Part shown: one piece after another, positions 7,567-17,605 of the stretch
Position numbering within the stretch: position 1 is the first letter of the stretch
How the letters are laid out: each line of letters begins with the position of its first letter
Assembly: GCA_947624215.1 (NCBI GenBank)
Contig: CANQJJ010000001.1
Coordinates: 40,895 to 104,894 of the forward strand
Source: an uncultured Clostridia bacterium
Lineage (GTDB): Bacteria; Bacillota; Clostridia; Christensenellales; Borkfalkiaceae
Direction: 5' to 3'
DNA: 64,000 nucleotides
Translations under genes and position numbers: made by a program
The notes under the pieces: generated by a model
What the model saw: the letters and a program-made list of their open reading frames with translations, nothing else
What the model was told of the DNA's origin: nothing
The model's database searches: none

Positions 7567-8504
7567 GAATTTGTATTTACGGCGCCGGGGCGATGGGAAC
7601 AAGCCTCGGCCTTGAACTCGGGAAGGCTGGCATTTCCTGTACCTTTGTAACACGCAATGCCGCGCAGGTCCGAAATTTACAGCAGCAAGGGCTTGACGCG
7701 TGTCTTCCCGCGGACATGGTAGGGGCCTACGACGTCATCTTTCTTGCGACGAAGCAGCGCGACAATCGTTTGATCGCAGAATTTTTACAAAATTTCCTTG
7801 CCTCTGACGGCGTGCTCGTCACCGTGCAGAACGGTCTTCCGGAGGCAGGGCTTGCGGAGGTGCTCGGGGCCGACCGCGTCTACGGCTGTGCGCTCGGGTG
7901 GGGCGCCGAACTTTCGGACGGAGAATTGAAAGTCACCTCGTCCGAGAGTCGGAAGCGCCTTGCGATCGGAGCATACGGCAAGGGGGAGCGGCTCGGGGAA
8001 CTCGTTTCTCTCCTTGGGCAGGCCTTTTTCGTCACCGAGGGCGACCTTGCCGAGATCCGTTTTTCTAAACTTGTCGTCAATGCCGCTTTTTCCACCATTT
8101 CTGCCATTACGGGCTGTACATTCGGGCAGATCTCCGTCAAATACAGGAAACAGGCGCTTGCGCTCATGCGGGAGACGGTCGCAGTCGCGAAGGCATACGG
8201 CTGCACCCGTCTCGTGCAAAACGGGCACGATATCTTGAAATATGCTTCAAGCCCGTTTGCGGGGCTGGTTCTTCCCTTTGCGATGAGGAAACATGCCGCG
8301 ATCAAGTCCGGTATGCTCCGTGATATTATGGCGGGAAAACGCTGCGATGTAGACTTTGTCGCAGGTGCCGTTGTGCAAGCAGGACAAAAAAAGGGCATAC
8401 CATGTCCGAGAATGGCGCGTGCAGTCGCCCTTGTTCACGAGATTGAGAACGGGCTCGCGGAGATCGCGCCCGAGAGTATTTACTTAATGGAGGATGCACT
8501 GTGA
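7563..8504 (+). CDS. panE: Ketopantoate reductase family protein
   Basis: A 313-residue NADPH-dependent reductase, probably converting 2-dehydropantoate to pantoate for coenzyme A synthesis. The Rossmann motif GAGAMG sits at residues 7-12, the VQNGLPE segment follows the nucleotide domain, and the active-site lysine is in FSKLVVNAAFSTI. The C-terminal ApbA domain is complete. Start ATG overlaps the aroK stop (ATGA). Members of this family sometimes act on other 2-oxo acids, and no panB/panC is nearby, so the exact substrate is inferred. Confidence 0.82.
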   Translation: MRICIYGAGAMGTSLGLELGKAGISCTFVTRNAAQVRNLQQQGLDACLPADMVGAYDVIFLATKQRDNRLIAEFLQNFLASDGVLVTVQNGLPEAGLAEVLGADRVYGCALGWGAELSDGELKVTSSESRKRLAIGAYGKGERLGELVSLLGQAFFVTEGDLAEIRFSKLVVNAAFSTISAITGCTFGQISVKYRKQALALMRETVAVAKAYGCTRLVQNGHDILKYASSPFAGLVLPFAMRKHAAIKSGMLRDIMAGKRCDVDFVAGAVVQAGQKKGIPCPRMARAVALVHEIENGLAEIAPESIYLMEDAL

Positions 8505-9220
8505 GATTGATCTTGATCCGCCACGGCGATCCCGATTACGTGCACGATTCCCTCACGCCCAAGGGGCGCCGCGAGGCGGAACTTTTGGCTCTTCGCGCAA
8601 AGAATTGGCATGTCGACGATGTGTATACTTCTCCGCTCGGCCGTGCCAAAGAGACGGCGCAGCCCTGCCTTGCCGTCTGGGGGAAAGAGGCGTCTGTTCT
8701 CGATTGGGCGCAGGAGTTCTTCTTCGCCGAGGCCGAAAAGGAGGGCAAGCTCTCCCTCGTGTGGGATTTTTATCCCGCCGATTGGACGGGGCGCGATGAA
8801 AATTTCCGCGAGACAGCTTGGCTTGACCTTCCCGAGGTATGCCATGTTCGCGACGCCTATGAAGAGACGTGCGCTTCGCTCGACGCTTTGCTCGCAAGCT
8901 ACGGCTATATGCGCGACGGCAGAATGTACCGTGTGAAGGAGCATTCAGATAAGACCATCGTCATTTTTTGTCACTTCGGGGTCACAATGGTATTTTTGTC
9001 CCATCTTCTCAACATTTCCGCGGAGGCGCTGTGGCACGGCCTGTTTCTCGCGCCAACGTCCGTCACGGTTTTGAATTCCGAGGAACGGCGGGACGACGAG
9101 GCCTATTTTCGCGCCGAGCGTATCGGTGACTGTCATCATCTCATCGCGGGAGGCGAACCGATCTCCCCGAGCGGCTATTTTACGGATATTTTTCAGGAAT
9201 CATCAGGAGGAAGAATATGA
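8501..9220 (+). CDS. Histidine phosphatase (phosphoglycerate mutase-like) family protein
   Basis: A 239-residue protein with the phosphohistidine motif LIRHGDPDY at residues 4-12, DDVYTSPLGRAKETA containing the second phosphate-binding arginine, and the late CHFGVT motif with the second histidine. It fits the broad SixA/GpmB/CobC superfamily; the substrate cannot be told from sequence. It starts with GTG 8501, overlapping the panE stop, with GGAGG seven bases upstream, and its stop overlaps the gltX ATG. Confidence 0.82.
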   Translation: MRLILIRHGDPDYVHDSLTPKGRREAELLALRAKNWHVDDVYTSPLGRAKETAQPCLAVWGKEASVLDWAQEFFFAEAEKEGKLSLVWDFYPADWTGRDENFRETAWLDLPEVCHVRDAYEETCASLDALLASYGYMRDGRMYRVKEHSDKTIVIFCHFGVTMVFLSHLLNISAEALWHGLFLAPTSVTVLNSEERRDDEAYFRAERIGDCHHLIAGGEPISPSGYFTDIFQESSGGRI

Positions 9221-10851
9221 ATTATCATGCCTTAGCGGAGCGCTTGCTCCCCGGGGATTACCCCACACTTGAAACGTATGAGGCGCAGTATCCCCCCAGA
9301 AACTTGCCCAAGGGCGCGGAGGTGACCCGCCTTGCCCCTTCGCCGACGGGGTTTATCCACCTCGGCAACCTGTTCAGCGCGATCACCGACGAGCGCATCG
9401 CACATAGGAGCGGAGGCATCGTGTATCTTCGCATCGAGGATACCGACTTGAAGCGCAAGGTGGAGGGGGCCGTCGAGGCAGTCATCAGCGCGCTCAATTA
9501 TTTCGATGTGAAATTTGACGAGGGCGCGGAGATAGGCGGCGATGAGACATATGCGCCGTGGTATCAACGCCGTCGCGCCGAAATTTACCGTGCATTCGCA
9601 AAGAAACTCATTGAAGAGGGGCGGGCATATCCCTGCTTTTGCACAGAGGACGACCTCACGGCTCTGCGCGAGGAGCAGACCAAGAATAAGGAAATTACGG
9701 GCTACTATGGCAAATACGCCAAGTGCCGCAACCTCTCAGAAGAGGAAATATATCGAAATCTCGATGCCGGCAAGCCCTTTGTCATCCGCCTTCGCTCGAT
9801 GGGCAATCCCGAGATCAAGCACAAGTTCCACGATGAGATCAAGGGGGACATCACCGTGCCCGAAAACGATCAGGACGTCGTCATCCTGAAATCGGACGGC
9901 ATTCCCACATATCACTTTGCCCACGCCATCGACGACCACTTCATGCGCACGACGGTCGTCATTCGCGGCGAGGATTGGATCGCAAGTTTGCCCATCCATA
10001 TCGAGTTATTCGCTGCACTCGGTTTTCCGCTTCCGCGCTACGGGCACCACTGCTCCCTCATGAAACAGGACGGGGAGTCCCGCCGCAAGCTCTCAAAGCG
10101 CAAGGACCCCGAGCTCTCTTTGGAGTATTACAGGAAAGAGGGATATTACGCACGGGCTGTTAAAGTCTATATGCTTACTCTTTTGAATTCCAACTTTGAG
10201 GAGTGGTATTTGAAGAATCCGGATGCCGACTTGAATGATTTCCCCTTCAAGGCGGAAAAGATGTCCAAGAGCGGTACGCTTTTTGATTTGGATAAGCTCA
10301 ACGATATCTCCAAGAATGAGCTTTCCAAACTTTCCGCTCAAGACATGGCTACCTTCTTGAAGGTGTGGGCGATGGAATTCGGCACTCCCGAGCAGCAGAG
10401 ATATTTTGAAGATGAAGAGAAACTTCTGCGCGTTCTCACTCTTTGCATGGGTATCGGCGGCAAGAAGCGCAGAAAAGATTTCACGACGGCTTCGCAGGCA
10501 ATGAAGTTTATTGAATTCTTCTTCGAGCGCCCGATGACCTATGAGGAATTTCGCTTCGAAAAAGATGTTCGCACCAAGATCTTAAAGCAGTTCCTCGAGG
10601 GATATCGCTATGAGGACGACGCGCAGGTCTGGTTTGCCAGGGTGAAAGAGGTCGCATCTGCAAACGGCTTCGCCGCGGAGATGAAGGAGTATAAGGCCGC
10701 GCCCGAGGCATACATGGGTAGCGTCGCCGATGTCGCAGAAATTCTGAGGATCGCGATGACGGGCAAGGCGAACACGCCGGACCTTTGGACGATCATGCAG
10801 ATTCTCGGGGAAGAAGAGGTTCGAACTCGGATCTCGGCACTTCTCAATTGA
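9217..10851 (+). CDS. gltX: Glutamate--tRNA ligase
   Basis: A 544-residue class I synthetase charging tRNA-Glu. The HIGH element appears as PSPTGFIHLGNL (about 41-52) and the KMSKS element as KLSKRKD (291-297). The anticodon-binding half contains KAEKMSKSGTLFDLDKLND, which is typical of clostridial GluRS and is not the catalytic loop. Start ATG 9217 has AGGAGGAAGA upstream and overlaps the preceding stop. It ends the chain aroK-panE-phosphatase-gltX. Whether it also mischarges tRNA-Gln depends on gatCAB elsewhere. Confidence 0.93.
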   Translation: MNYHALAERLLPGDYPTLETYEAQYPPRNLPKGAEVTRLAPSPTGFIHLGNLFSAITDERIAHRSGGIVYLRIEDTDLKRKVEGAVEAVISALNYFDVKFDEGAEIGGDETYAPWYQRRRAEIYRAFAKKLIEEGRAYPCFCTEDDLTALREEQTKNKEITGYYGKYAKCRNLSEEEIYRNLDAGKPFVIRLRSMGNPEIKHKFHDEIKGDITVPENDQDVVILKSDGIPTYHFAHAIDDHFMRTTVVIRGEDWIASLPIHIELFAALGFPLPRYGHHCSLMKQDGESRRKLSKRKDPELSLEYYRKEGYYARAVKVYMLTLLNSNFEEWYLKNPDADLNDFPFKAEKMSKSGTLFDLDKLNDISKNELSKLSAQDMATFLKVWAMEFGTPEQQRYFEDEEKLLRVLTLCMGIGGKKRRKDFTTASQAMKFIEFFFERPMTYEEFRFEKDVRTKILKQFLEGYRYEDDAQVWFARVKEVASANGFAAEMKEYKAAPEAYMGSVADVAEILRIAMTGKANTPDLWTIMQILGEEEVRTRISALLN

Positions 10852-10884
10852 TTTCATTTCAAAGAGCACACAAAAGAGGTCGCT

Positions 10885-11715
10885 ATGAGCAGAGCGGACG
10901 AGATTTTTATAAAAAATTGTAAAGATATCCTCGCAAACGGGGTTTGGGATACGGATCTGAAAGTTCGTCCCCGTTGGGAGGACGGTTCTCCAGCGCACAC
11001 CGTAAAAAAGTTTGGCATCGTCAACCGTTACGACCTGCGCGAGGAGTTTCCCATCCTCACCATCCGCCGCACTGCCTTCAAGAGCTGTATCGACGAGATG
11101 CTTTGGATCTGGCAAAAGAAGAGCAACAATGTGCATGAGCTGAAATCGCACATTTGGGATAGTTGGGCCGACAAGGAAGGGTCTATCGGCAAGGCCTATG
11201 GCTACCAGCTCGGTCTCAAACACACCTATGCCGAGGGGGAATTCGACCAGGTCGACCGTGTACTCTATCTTCTGAAAAATGAACCTGCATCGCGAAGAAT
11301 TTTGACGAATATTTTTAATTTTGAAGATTTGCACGAGATGCACCTTTACCCCTGCGCCTATTCTATGACTTTCAATGTCTCGGGGGATACCTTGAACGGT
11401 ATCTTGAACCAACGCTCGCAGGACATGCTCACTGCGAACAATTGGAATGTCGTGCAATATGCGATCCTGCTCACGATGTTTGCACAGGTCTCGGGGCTCA
11501 AAGCGGGCGAACTCGTGCATGTCATTGCAGACGCACACCTCTACGATAGACACATTCCCATCGTGAAAGAGATCATTGAGAGGGCACCCATGCCCGCGCC
11601 TCGCCTTCATGTAGACGAATGTATCACTGATTTTTATCAATTCTCGACAGACAGCTTTTCATTGGAAGGGTATAATTTCCATCCGCTGGACGTCAGGATC
11701 CCCGTGGCGATTTGA
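10885..11715 (+). CDS. thyA: Thymidylate synthase (ThyA)
   Basis: A 276-residue enzyme methylating dUMP with methylene-tetrahydrofolate. Catalytic cysteine at about 157 in YPCAYSMTF, followed by NQRSQDMLTANNWNVVQYA (phosphate-binding arginine and dUMP-binding asparagine) and DAHLYDRH. The C-terminus IPVAI matches the conserved closing tail. The PC-A-Y context, where E. coli has PC-H, belongs to a clostridial subgroup. Ribosome binding site AAGAGG seven bases before ATG. Followed at 26 bases by folA, which regenerates the folate that ThyA oxidises. Confidence 0.93.
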   Translation: MSRADEIFIKNCKDILANGVWDTDLKVRPRWEDGSPAHTVKKFGIVNRYDLREEFPILTIRRTAFKSCIDEMLWIWQKKSNNVHELKSHIWDSWADKEGSIGKAYGYQLGLKHTYAEGEFDQVDRVLYLLKNEPASRRILTNIFNFEDLHEMHLYPCAYSMTFNVSGDTLNGILNQRSQDMLTANNWNVVQYAILLTMFAQVSGLKAGELVHVIADAHLYDRHIPIVKEIIERAPMPAPRLHVDECITDFYQFSTDSFSLEGYNFHPLDVRIPVAI

Positions 11716-11741
11716 CAGCGATTTAACGGAGCGCATTTGGA

Positions 11742-12236
11742 ATGAAAGCGATTTTTCATGCTGATAAAAAATGGGGCATCGGGCGGAACAACGCTCTGAT
11801 GTTTTCTCTACCCAAGGACATGAAATTCTTCCGCGAGACGACTTTGGGCAAGGTCGTCGTAATGGGAGTAAATACTTTGAATTCTTTGCCGAACGGGCCG
11901 CTTCGCAACCGCGTGAATATCGTGCTTTCGCCCGTGGATGCGGGGGCAGGCGTTCTAACCGTCCATAGTCTTGCCGAGCTCTTTTTCGAAGTCGGAAGGT
12001 ATCCCGCAGACGATGTCTTTGTCATCGGCGGAGCGAGCGTTTACCGCGAACTCATTCCGTATTGCACCGAGGTGCTCGTCACGAAGGTGGAGGCCGACGG
12101 CGGAGCAGACGTATTCGCGCCCGATCTCGATGCAGACGAGAATTTCAGCCTCATATCCGAGAGCGCGCCCGTCGAGGACAACGGCTACACCATCCGCTTT
12201 TGCACCTATAAAAATAATGTCGTGAGGCAATATTGA
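11742..12236 (+). CDS. folA: Dihydrofolate reductase
   Basis: A 164-residue NADPH-dependent reductase that restores tetrahydrofolate after ThyA. Visible are WGIGRNNALMFSLPKDMKFF (substrate and Met20-loop region), GKVVVMGVNTLNSLP (NADPH binding), and FVIGGASVYRELIPYC. Length is normal. It follows thyA closely and should be co-transcribed. The start has a weak site (CGGAG about 12 bases upstream), compatible with coupling to thyA. Confidence 0.92.
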   Translation: MKAIFHADKKWGIGRNNALMFSLPKDMKFFRETTLGKVVVMGVNTLNSLPNGPLRNRVNIVLSPVDAGAGVLTVHSLAELFFEVGRYPADDVFVIGGASVYRELIPYCTEVLVTKVEADGGADVFAPDLDADENFSLISESAPVEDNGYTIRFCTYKNNVVRQY

Positions 12237-12253
12237 TTGTGTACGTGCAACAG

Positions 12254-12285
12254 GCCCGTCCCTTTGGACGGGTCTACTTCTTATC
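12254..12285 (+). terminator. probable terminator after folA
   Basis: Stem CCCGTCC (12255-12261) / GGACGGG (12266-12272) with a CTTT loop. The following tract (CTACTTCTTATCTTTT) is only moderately T-rich. Confidence 0.6.
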
Positions 12286-12343
12286 TTTTGATAGCACAGA
12301 GGGCCCCGGCCGCTCGGTATGAGGACGGGGACACAGAAAAAGC

Positions 12344-12375
12344 AGGCGGAAATTTTTTGTTTCCGCCTCATTTTT
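12344..12375 (+). terminator. intrinsic terminator between folA and typA
   Basis: Nine-bp stem AGGCGGAAA (12344-12352) / TTTCCGCCT (12360-12368) with a T-rich loop, followed by CATTTTTG. It sits immediately before the typA promoter and gives a second stop for the thyA-folA transcript. Confidence 0.75.
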
Positions 12376-12376
12376 G

Positions 12377-12405
12377 TTGTCAAAAGAGCAGAAAAGTACT
12401 ATAAT
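12377..12405 (+). promoter_or_regulatory. sigma-A promoter of typA
   Basis: TTGTCA (12377-12382), 17 bases, TATAAT (12400-12405), 33 bases before ATG 12439. Confidence 0.8.
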
Positions 12406-12438
12406 CATCTATGGATTTTTTATCAGGGACAAATTGGT

Positions 12439-14268
<1,830 letters not shown>

Positions 14269-14282
14269 AATTCACAAGAAAA

Positions 14283-14310
14283 GCCCCGACAAAGTCGGGG
14301 CAATTTTTTT
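14283..14310 (+). terminator. intrinsic terminator of typA
   Basis: Stem GCCCCGAC (14283-14290) / GTCGGGGC (14294-14301) with an AAA loop and TTTTTTT at 14304-14310. Confidence 0.9.
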
Positions 14311-14313
14311 CGG

Positions 14314-14787
14314 TCAGGCAAAGACGTATGTTAGGAATCCGTGGATGAGGAGATAGGCCGTGATCACGAGGAGGATGAGCGAGACAAATACCGTCACGAC
14401 GGCCATACTTTTGGCGCGTTTTCCGATGGGCAGATCGTTGAGCGTCCTCTGATATTTCGCATAGCGGAAGACGCGGATGAGGTAGACATAGGGATAGAGC
14501 TCGAACAGGATCGCCCCAAGCGCGAGCGTAATGACGCCGACGGCGACGAGAAGTACGGTGGCGTCGAAGTGATATGACATGACGGAGAAGAGAAATCCTG
14601 CCGCACAGGCCAGCCCGAGGACGGCCAGAATGATACAGCCCGCCGAGCCGCGGAGGGAGCGTTTTCCGAAATATTCCGTCGTCCTTCTCTCGCGGGGATC
14701 GTCCATGAGGTCCATGTATCTCCGCTTCATGCGGGGAGAGCCGAAGATGCTGTCGATGAGGGTCCCGAAGAGTGTTCTGTTTGACAT
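14314..14787 (-). CDS. small integral membrane protein, unknown
   Basis: A 157-residue protein with three hydrophobic segments (about residues 48-70, 75-95 and 127-152). The N-terminal 45 residues are basic and cytosolic by charge (FGSPRMKRRYMDLMDDPRERR). No family recognised. The start MSNRTLFG is chosen because AAGGAGGTGA lies seven bases upstream. It is divergent from yabP and convergent with typA. Confidence 0.7.
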   Translation of the reverse strand: MSNRTLFGTLIDSIFGSPRMKRRYMDLMDDPRERRTTEYFGKRSLRGSAGCIILAVLGLACAAGFLFSVMSYHFDATVLLVAVGVITLALGAILFELYPYVYLIRVFRYAKYQRTLNDLPIGKRAKSMAVVTVFVSLILLVITAYLLIHGFLTYVFA

Positions 14788-14809
14788 AGTTTCACCTCCT
14801 TTTGTGGCT

Positions 14810-14838
14810 ATCATATCATCATTGTGCGCTTTTGTCAA
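14810..14838 (-). promoter_or_regulatory. sigma-A promoter of the small membrane protein
   Basis: Minus strand TTGACA (14838-14833), 17 bases, TATGAT (14815-14810), 22 bases ahead of the ATG. Confidence 0.78.
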
Positions 14839-14847
14839 GATTTCTTT

Positions 14848-14876
14848 TCATATTTCTATGGCGTTGGACATACCTT
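14848..14876 (+). promoter_or_regulatory. candidate sigma-E (mother-cell) promoter of yabP
   Basis: TCATATT (14848-14854), 14-base spacer, CATACCTT (14869-14876) fits the sporulation sigma-E pattern (KMATATT, 13-15 bases, CATACAMT) with one mismatch. The predicted start of transcription falls at or next to ATG 14882. YabP is a sigma-E product in Bacillus, which supports the reading. Confidence 0.55.
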
Positions 14877-14881
14877 ATGAC

Positions 14882-15130
14882 ATGGAAATCAAGCAAAGCG
14901 TCCTTACCGTCGAACAACAGAAAAAGCTCACGATGACGGGCGTCTCCTCCGTAGACGCTTTTTCCGAAACGGGTATCACGCTCACCGTAAACGGAAAGCG
15001 CGTGCAGATCTCGGGCAGCCGTCTCAAAGTACTCGCCTTCTCGGAGGGGAGCGGAAACTTTACGGCGAGCGGGGAGATCGTCTCCGTCCGCTACGGAAAC
15101 AAGGGGGGATGGAAGAAGCTATTCAAATGA
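14882..15130 (+). CDS. yabP: Sporulation protein YabP
   Basis: An 82-residue YabP/YqfC-type protein needed for spore cortex formation in Bacillus. Visible: LTMTGVSSVDAFSETGITLTV, then KRVQISGSRLKVLAFSEGSG and SGEIVSVRYG, the typical short beta-rich core. Two ATGs are possible. ATG 14858 (MALDIPYDMEIK) lies inside the sigma-E-like promoter, so I prefer ATG 14882, which has no Shine-Dalgarno and would be nearly leaderless. The stop overlaps yabQ by four bases. Confidence 0.8.
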   Translation: MEIKQSVLTVEQQKKLTMTGVSSVDAFSETGITLTVNGKRVQISGSRLKVLAFSEGSGNFTASGEIVSVRYGNKGGWKKLFK

Positions 15131-15516
15131 GAGAGCAGCTCGGGATCTTTCTGATTTCGGCCGTCATCGGCCTCATAGGGGGAGCAGTCTACGACGTCCT
15201 CTCCCTCGCGTGTTTTCCCTTCAAGAAGTTTCGTTTTATGCCGGCGGTATTGGAGATCGTCTTCTGTCTTTTGGCCGCGGCGCTCTTTTTGTTCACGTCT
15301 GTCAAATTGCATTTTCCCGACTTCCGCCTCTACATGGGAGCAAGTTTTCTGCTCGGATTTGTGCTATATCGGAAAAGTTTTCATAAATATGTTGCATTTC
15401 TCGGAAAAATAGTGTATAATGAGGTAGGAAAAAGAAGAAAGGTGAAGAAATGTCAAGCAAGAAGTGGCTCATGCCGGAGGAGAAAACAAAGAGGATCGCC
15501 ATCGCCGCAATCGTAG
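15127..15516 (+). CDS. yabQ: Spore cortex biosynthesis protein YabQ
   Basis: A 129-residue membrane protein. REQLGIFLISAVIGLIGGAVYDVL is the recognisable YabQ N-terminus, followed by two further hydrophobic segments around residues 37-58 and 65-80. The tail (KRRKVKKCQARSG onward) is basic and overlaps divIC by 67 bases, so the last 20 residues may not be conserved. ATG 15127 overlaps the yabP stop; an in-frame ATG at 15109 is the alternative. In Bacillus YabQ is required for cortex synthesis in the mother cell. Confidence 0.82.
   Translation: MREQLGIFLISAVIGLIGGAVYDVLSLACFPFKKFRFMPAVLEIVFCLLAAALFLFTSVKLHFPDFRLYMGASFLLGFVLYRKSFHKYVAFLGKIVYNEVGKRRKVKKCQARSGSCRRRKQRGSPSPQS
15392..15420 (+). promoter_or_regulatory. 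sigma-A promoter of divIC-ppx, inside yabQ
   Basis: TTGCAT (15392-15397), 17 bases, TATAAT (15415-15420), 30 bases before the divIC ATG. It lets the vegetative genes be expressed independently of the sporulation pair. Confidence 0.75.
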
Positions 15517-15731
15517 CGGGCGTTCTCGTCGTTCTCTTTTTGGTTGCCGTTCTCATTGTACAGTTCGTCAAGATCGGCGTCGCCAATGCCGAGCGTGCGC
15601 GTCTGCAGGCAGAGATCGAGCACTACGAACAGCTTGTCGAACAACAGCGCGAGGACCTCGAGTATTATGAATCCGAACTCGGGATGTATCATCAAGCGCT
15701 CGAACAAGGATGGAGTACACCGCGCACATGA
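15450..15731 (+). CDS. divIC: Septum formation initiator (DivIC/FtsB-like)
   Basis: A 93-residue bitopic protein: short basic cytosolic part, one membrane segment (about 17-41), then a coiled coil (AERARLQAEIEHYEQLVEQQREDLEYYESEL). Size, topology and its place directly after yabPQ match DivIC, which joins FtsL and DivIB at the division septum. AAAGGTG lies six bases before the ATG. Its stop overlaps the next gene. The conserved C-terminal DivIC motif is weak, so the family call leans on context. Confidence 0.75.
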   Translation: MSSKKWLMPEEKTKRIAIAAIVAGVLVVLFLVAVLIVQFVKIGVANAERARLQAEIEHYEQLVEQQREDLEYYESELGMYHQALEQGWSTPRT

Positions 15732-16582
15732 AATTCGCGATCATAGATATCGGGTCCAATTCCGTTCGCCTCATGCTATGGGCGGACGGAAAATCTTTAT
15801 ATAAGAAGGTGAACACCACCCGCCTCGGGGAGGGCCTTGCGCGTACGGGAAAGCTGCTTTCTGCGGCGATCGAACGCACCGCGCTCGCCGTCAGAGATTT
15901 TGCCGAAGAGGGCAGAGGGGAGGGCGCCTCCGTCTATGCCTTCGCGACGGCCGCAGTGCGTGCATCCGCCAACGGAGAGGTGTTTACGCGGCGCGTCAAA
16001 GAACTCTGCGGCCTCGAAGTGGATGTCGTTGAGGGACAAGCCGAGGCGCAACTCGGCCTCTCGGGCGTTCTCGGGAATGGGGACGGCGGCATCATAGATA
16101 TCGGCGGCGCCAGCACGGAGGTCTGTATCCGCGAGGGCGGCGAGATCGTGTTTTCGACCTCCCTCGATGTGGGGGCGGTGCGGCTCTACGATCTGTGCGG
16201 CGACAACGCGCTTCTTCTCGGGCCGACCATCCGCGAGGCCGTTTCGGCGCTTTCCTGCCCCGTATGCGGCAGGATGTATGCCATCGGCGGCACGGGCAGT
16301 ACGCTCGCATCGATCCTTCTCGGGATGGATACATACGACGCGTCGAAGATCCAAGACTATAAAATGACGCTCTCCGCACTCGAAGATCTCACGGACAAGC
16401 TGTTTTCGCTGAACGCCGAGGAGCGGAAAAAAATGGCGGGCATGGACGTCCGTCGCGCGGATATCATCGCGGGAGGGGCCATGCTCCTCGTGACCGTGAT
16501 GAAGAAGCTCTCCCTTTCAGAGGTGTATGCCTCCGATCGGGACAATTTAGAGGGATATTTAGCAATGAGGGGGCTTGCATGA
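15728..16582 (+). CDS. Ppx/GppA phosphatase family protein
   Basis: A 284-residue protein of the ASKHA fold. Phosphate-1 motif IIDIGSNSVRLML (5-17), FATAAVRAS and the phosphate-2 motif IIDIGGASTEV are clear, and AIGGTGSTLASIL follows. It lacks the C-terminal HD-like domain of long Ppx/GppA, so it is the short form. It may hydrolyse polyphosphate or pppGpp. Start ATG 15728 overlaps the divIC stop, and its own stop overlaps the next gene, so three genes are translationally linked. Confidence 0.85.
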   Translation: MKFAIIDIGSNSVRLMLWADGKSLYKKVNTTRLGEGLARTGKLLSAAIERTALAVRDFAEEGRGEGASVYAFATAAVRASANGEVFTRRVKELCGLEVDVVEGQAEAQLGLSGVLGNGDGGIIDIGGASTEVCIREGGEIVFSTSLDVGAVRLYDLCGDNALLLGPTIREAVSALSCPVCGRMYAIGGTGSTLASILLGMDTYDASKIQDYKMTLSALEDLTDKLFSLNAEERKKMAGMDVRRADIIAGGAMLLVTVMKKLSLSEVYASDRDNLEGYLAMRGLA

Positions 16583-17484
16583 GCGGCAGGGGGAAGAGGA
16601 TCGTATACATGATCGGAAACGGCATCCTTTGCCTTTTGGCTTTCGCGGCAACGGTCTGGATCGCGCTGGTCAATGCTTTCTACCAAGGGCCCGTGTCCCT
16701 CATAATCTCTGTCGTTGCCTGGGGGCTGGCGTGCGCGGTTCGCCTTACTGCCGTTGTCCACGAGCTCGGACACCTCGTGTTCGGGGCGCTCGCGGGGATG
16801 AAATGCGTCTCCGTCACGCTTTCCTATTTTCGTATCGGCGGGGGAAAGATAAAGCCGGTCAACCCTGCCTATGCGGGAGCGATCGAGGCTTTTCCGAGAA
16901 AGGGGAAGCATGTCCGCGGAAAATTTTTTGCGCTTGCATCCGGGGGATCCGTCGTCAATTTGATCGTCGGCGGGATGCTTTTCGCGCTGTATTTTGCATT
17001 TCCGCTTCATACCGCAACCGTCTTTTGCGGCATGCTTGCTCCCTTCATGGTCTATGAGGGATGTGTCGCGCTCATCCCGGCGGAACTCCCCGCGGGAAAA
17101 ACAGATGGAAAGATCCTTCTCGGTCTCATAAAAAAGGCCCCCGAGGAGGAGGTCATGTTGCGTGTATTGACGGCGCAGGGCATTCTCTACAAGGGGCTGT
17201 TTTCTGATATCCCGCGAGAACTTCTCTTCGATGTTCCCGTCGTGCGGGAAGATCTCCCCGCATTTCTCGCGCTGATGGTGCTCCGCATCGAATATCTGCT
17301 CTTCATGGGGGAGCAGGCGGGTGCGGAAGAGCAGTATGCCCGTCTTGAAGAGATCGAGTGGACGGACGAGGCGCATGGAGAGGAGTTTGCCCGTTGCCGC
17401 GGGTATCTAACGGGGAACTTCGAGGAAAGCGCATCACCGTTTTACGGCATTGCCGAGCTCGAGAGAAAACTCCTTAAAAAATAA
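16579..17484 (+). CDS. M50-type (site-2-protease-like) membrane metallopeptidase
   Basis: A 301-residue membrane protein with the zinc motif HELGH at 61-65 inside a hydrophobic segment, and a later PAELPAGKTDGK segment that could supply the third ligand aspartate, as the NPDG motif does in site-2 proteases. Hydrophobic stretches lie around 9-31, 40-60, 122-143 and 146-165; the C-terminal 130 residues are soluble and helical. Related enzymes include SpoIVFB, which activates pro-sigma-K. Its position after yabPQ-divIC-ppx is suggestive, but whether it acts in sporulation is inferred. Confidence 0.75.
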   Translation: MSGRGKRIVYMIGNGILCLLAFAATVWIALVNAFYQGPVSLIISVVAWGLACAVRLTAVVHELGHLVFGALAGMKCVSVTLSYFRIGGGKIKPVNPAYAGAIEAFPRKGKHVRGKFFALASGGSVVNLIVGGMLFALYFAFPLHTATVFCGMLAPFMVYEGCVALIPAELPAGKTDGKILLGLIKKAPEEEVMLRVLTAQGILYKGLFSDIPRELLFDVPVVREDLPAFLALMVLRIEYLLFMGEQAGAEEQYARLEEIEWTDEAHGEEFARCRGYLTGNFEESASPFYGIAELERKLLKK

Positions 17485-17487
17485 AAA

Positions 17488-17517
17488 TCTGCCCATGACA
17501 GGCAGACGGTTTTTTTC
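17488..17517 (+). terminator. intrinsic terminator of the yabP to M50 operon
   Basis: Stem TCTGCC (17488-17493) / GGCAGA (17501-17506) followed after CGG by seven T residues. Bases from here to 17605 contain only a short inverted repeat (AAATTGT/ACAATTT, near 17585-17600) and no gene. Confidence 0.75.
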
Positions 17518-17605
17518 TCAGGTTTGTCTTAAATATCCCCGTAACAGCGGTGGAAGCAGAAACAAGATGCAAAGAGAGGAATATGAAATTGTAGAAAACA
17601 ATTTT

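Noticed and set aside
10815-10835. tRNA-like GGTTCGAA T-loop
   Set aside because: It lies inside the gltX reading frame, with no acceptor or anticodon stems around it.
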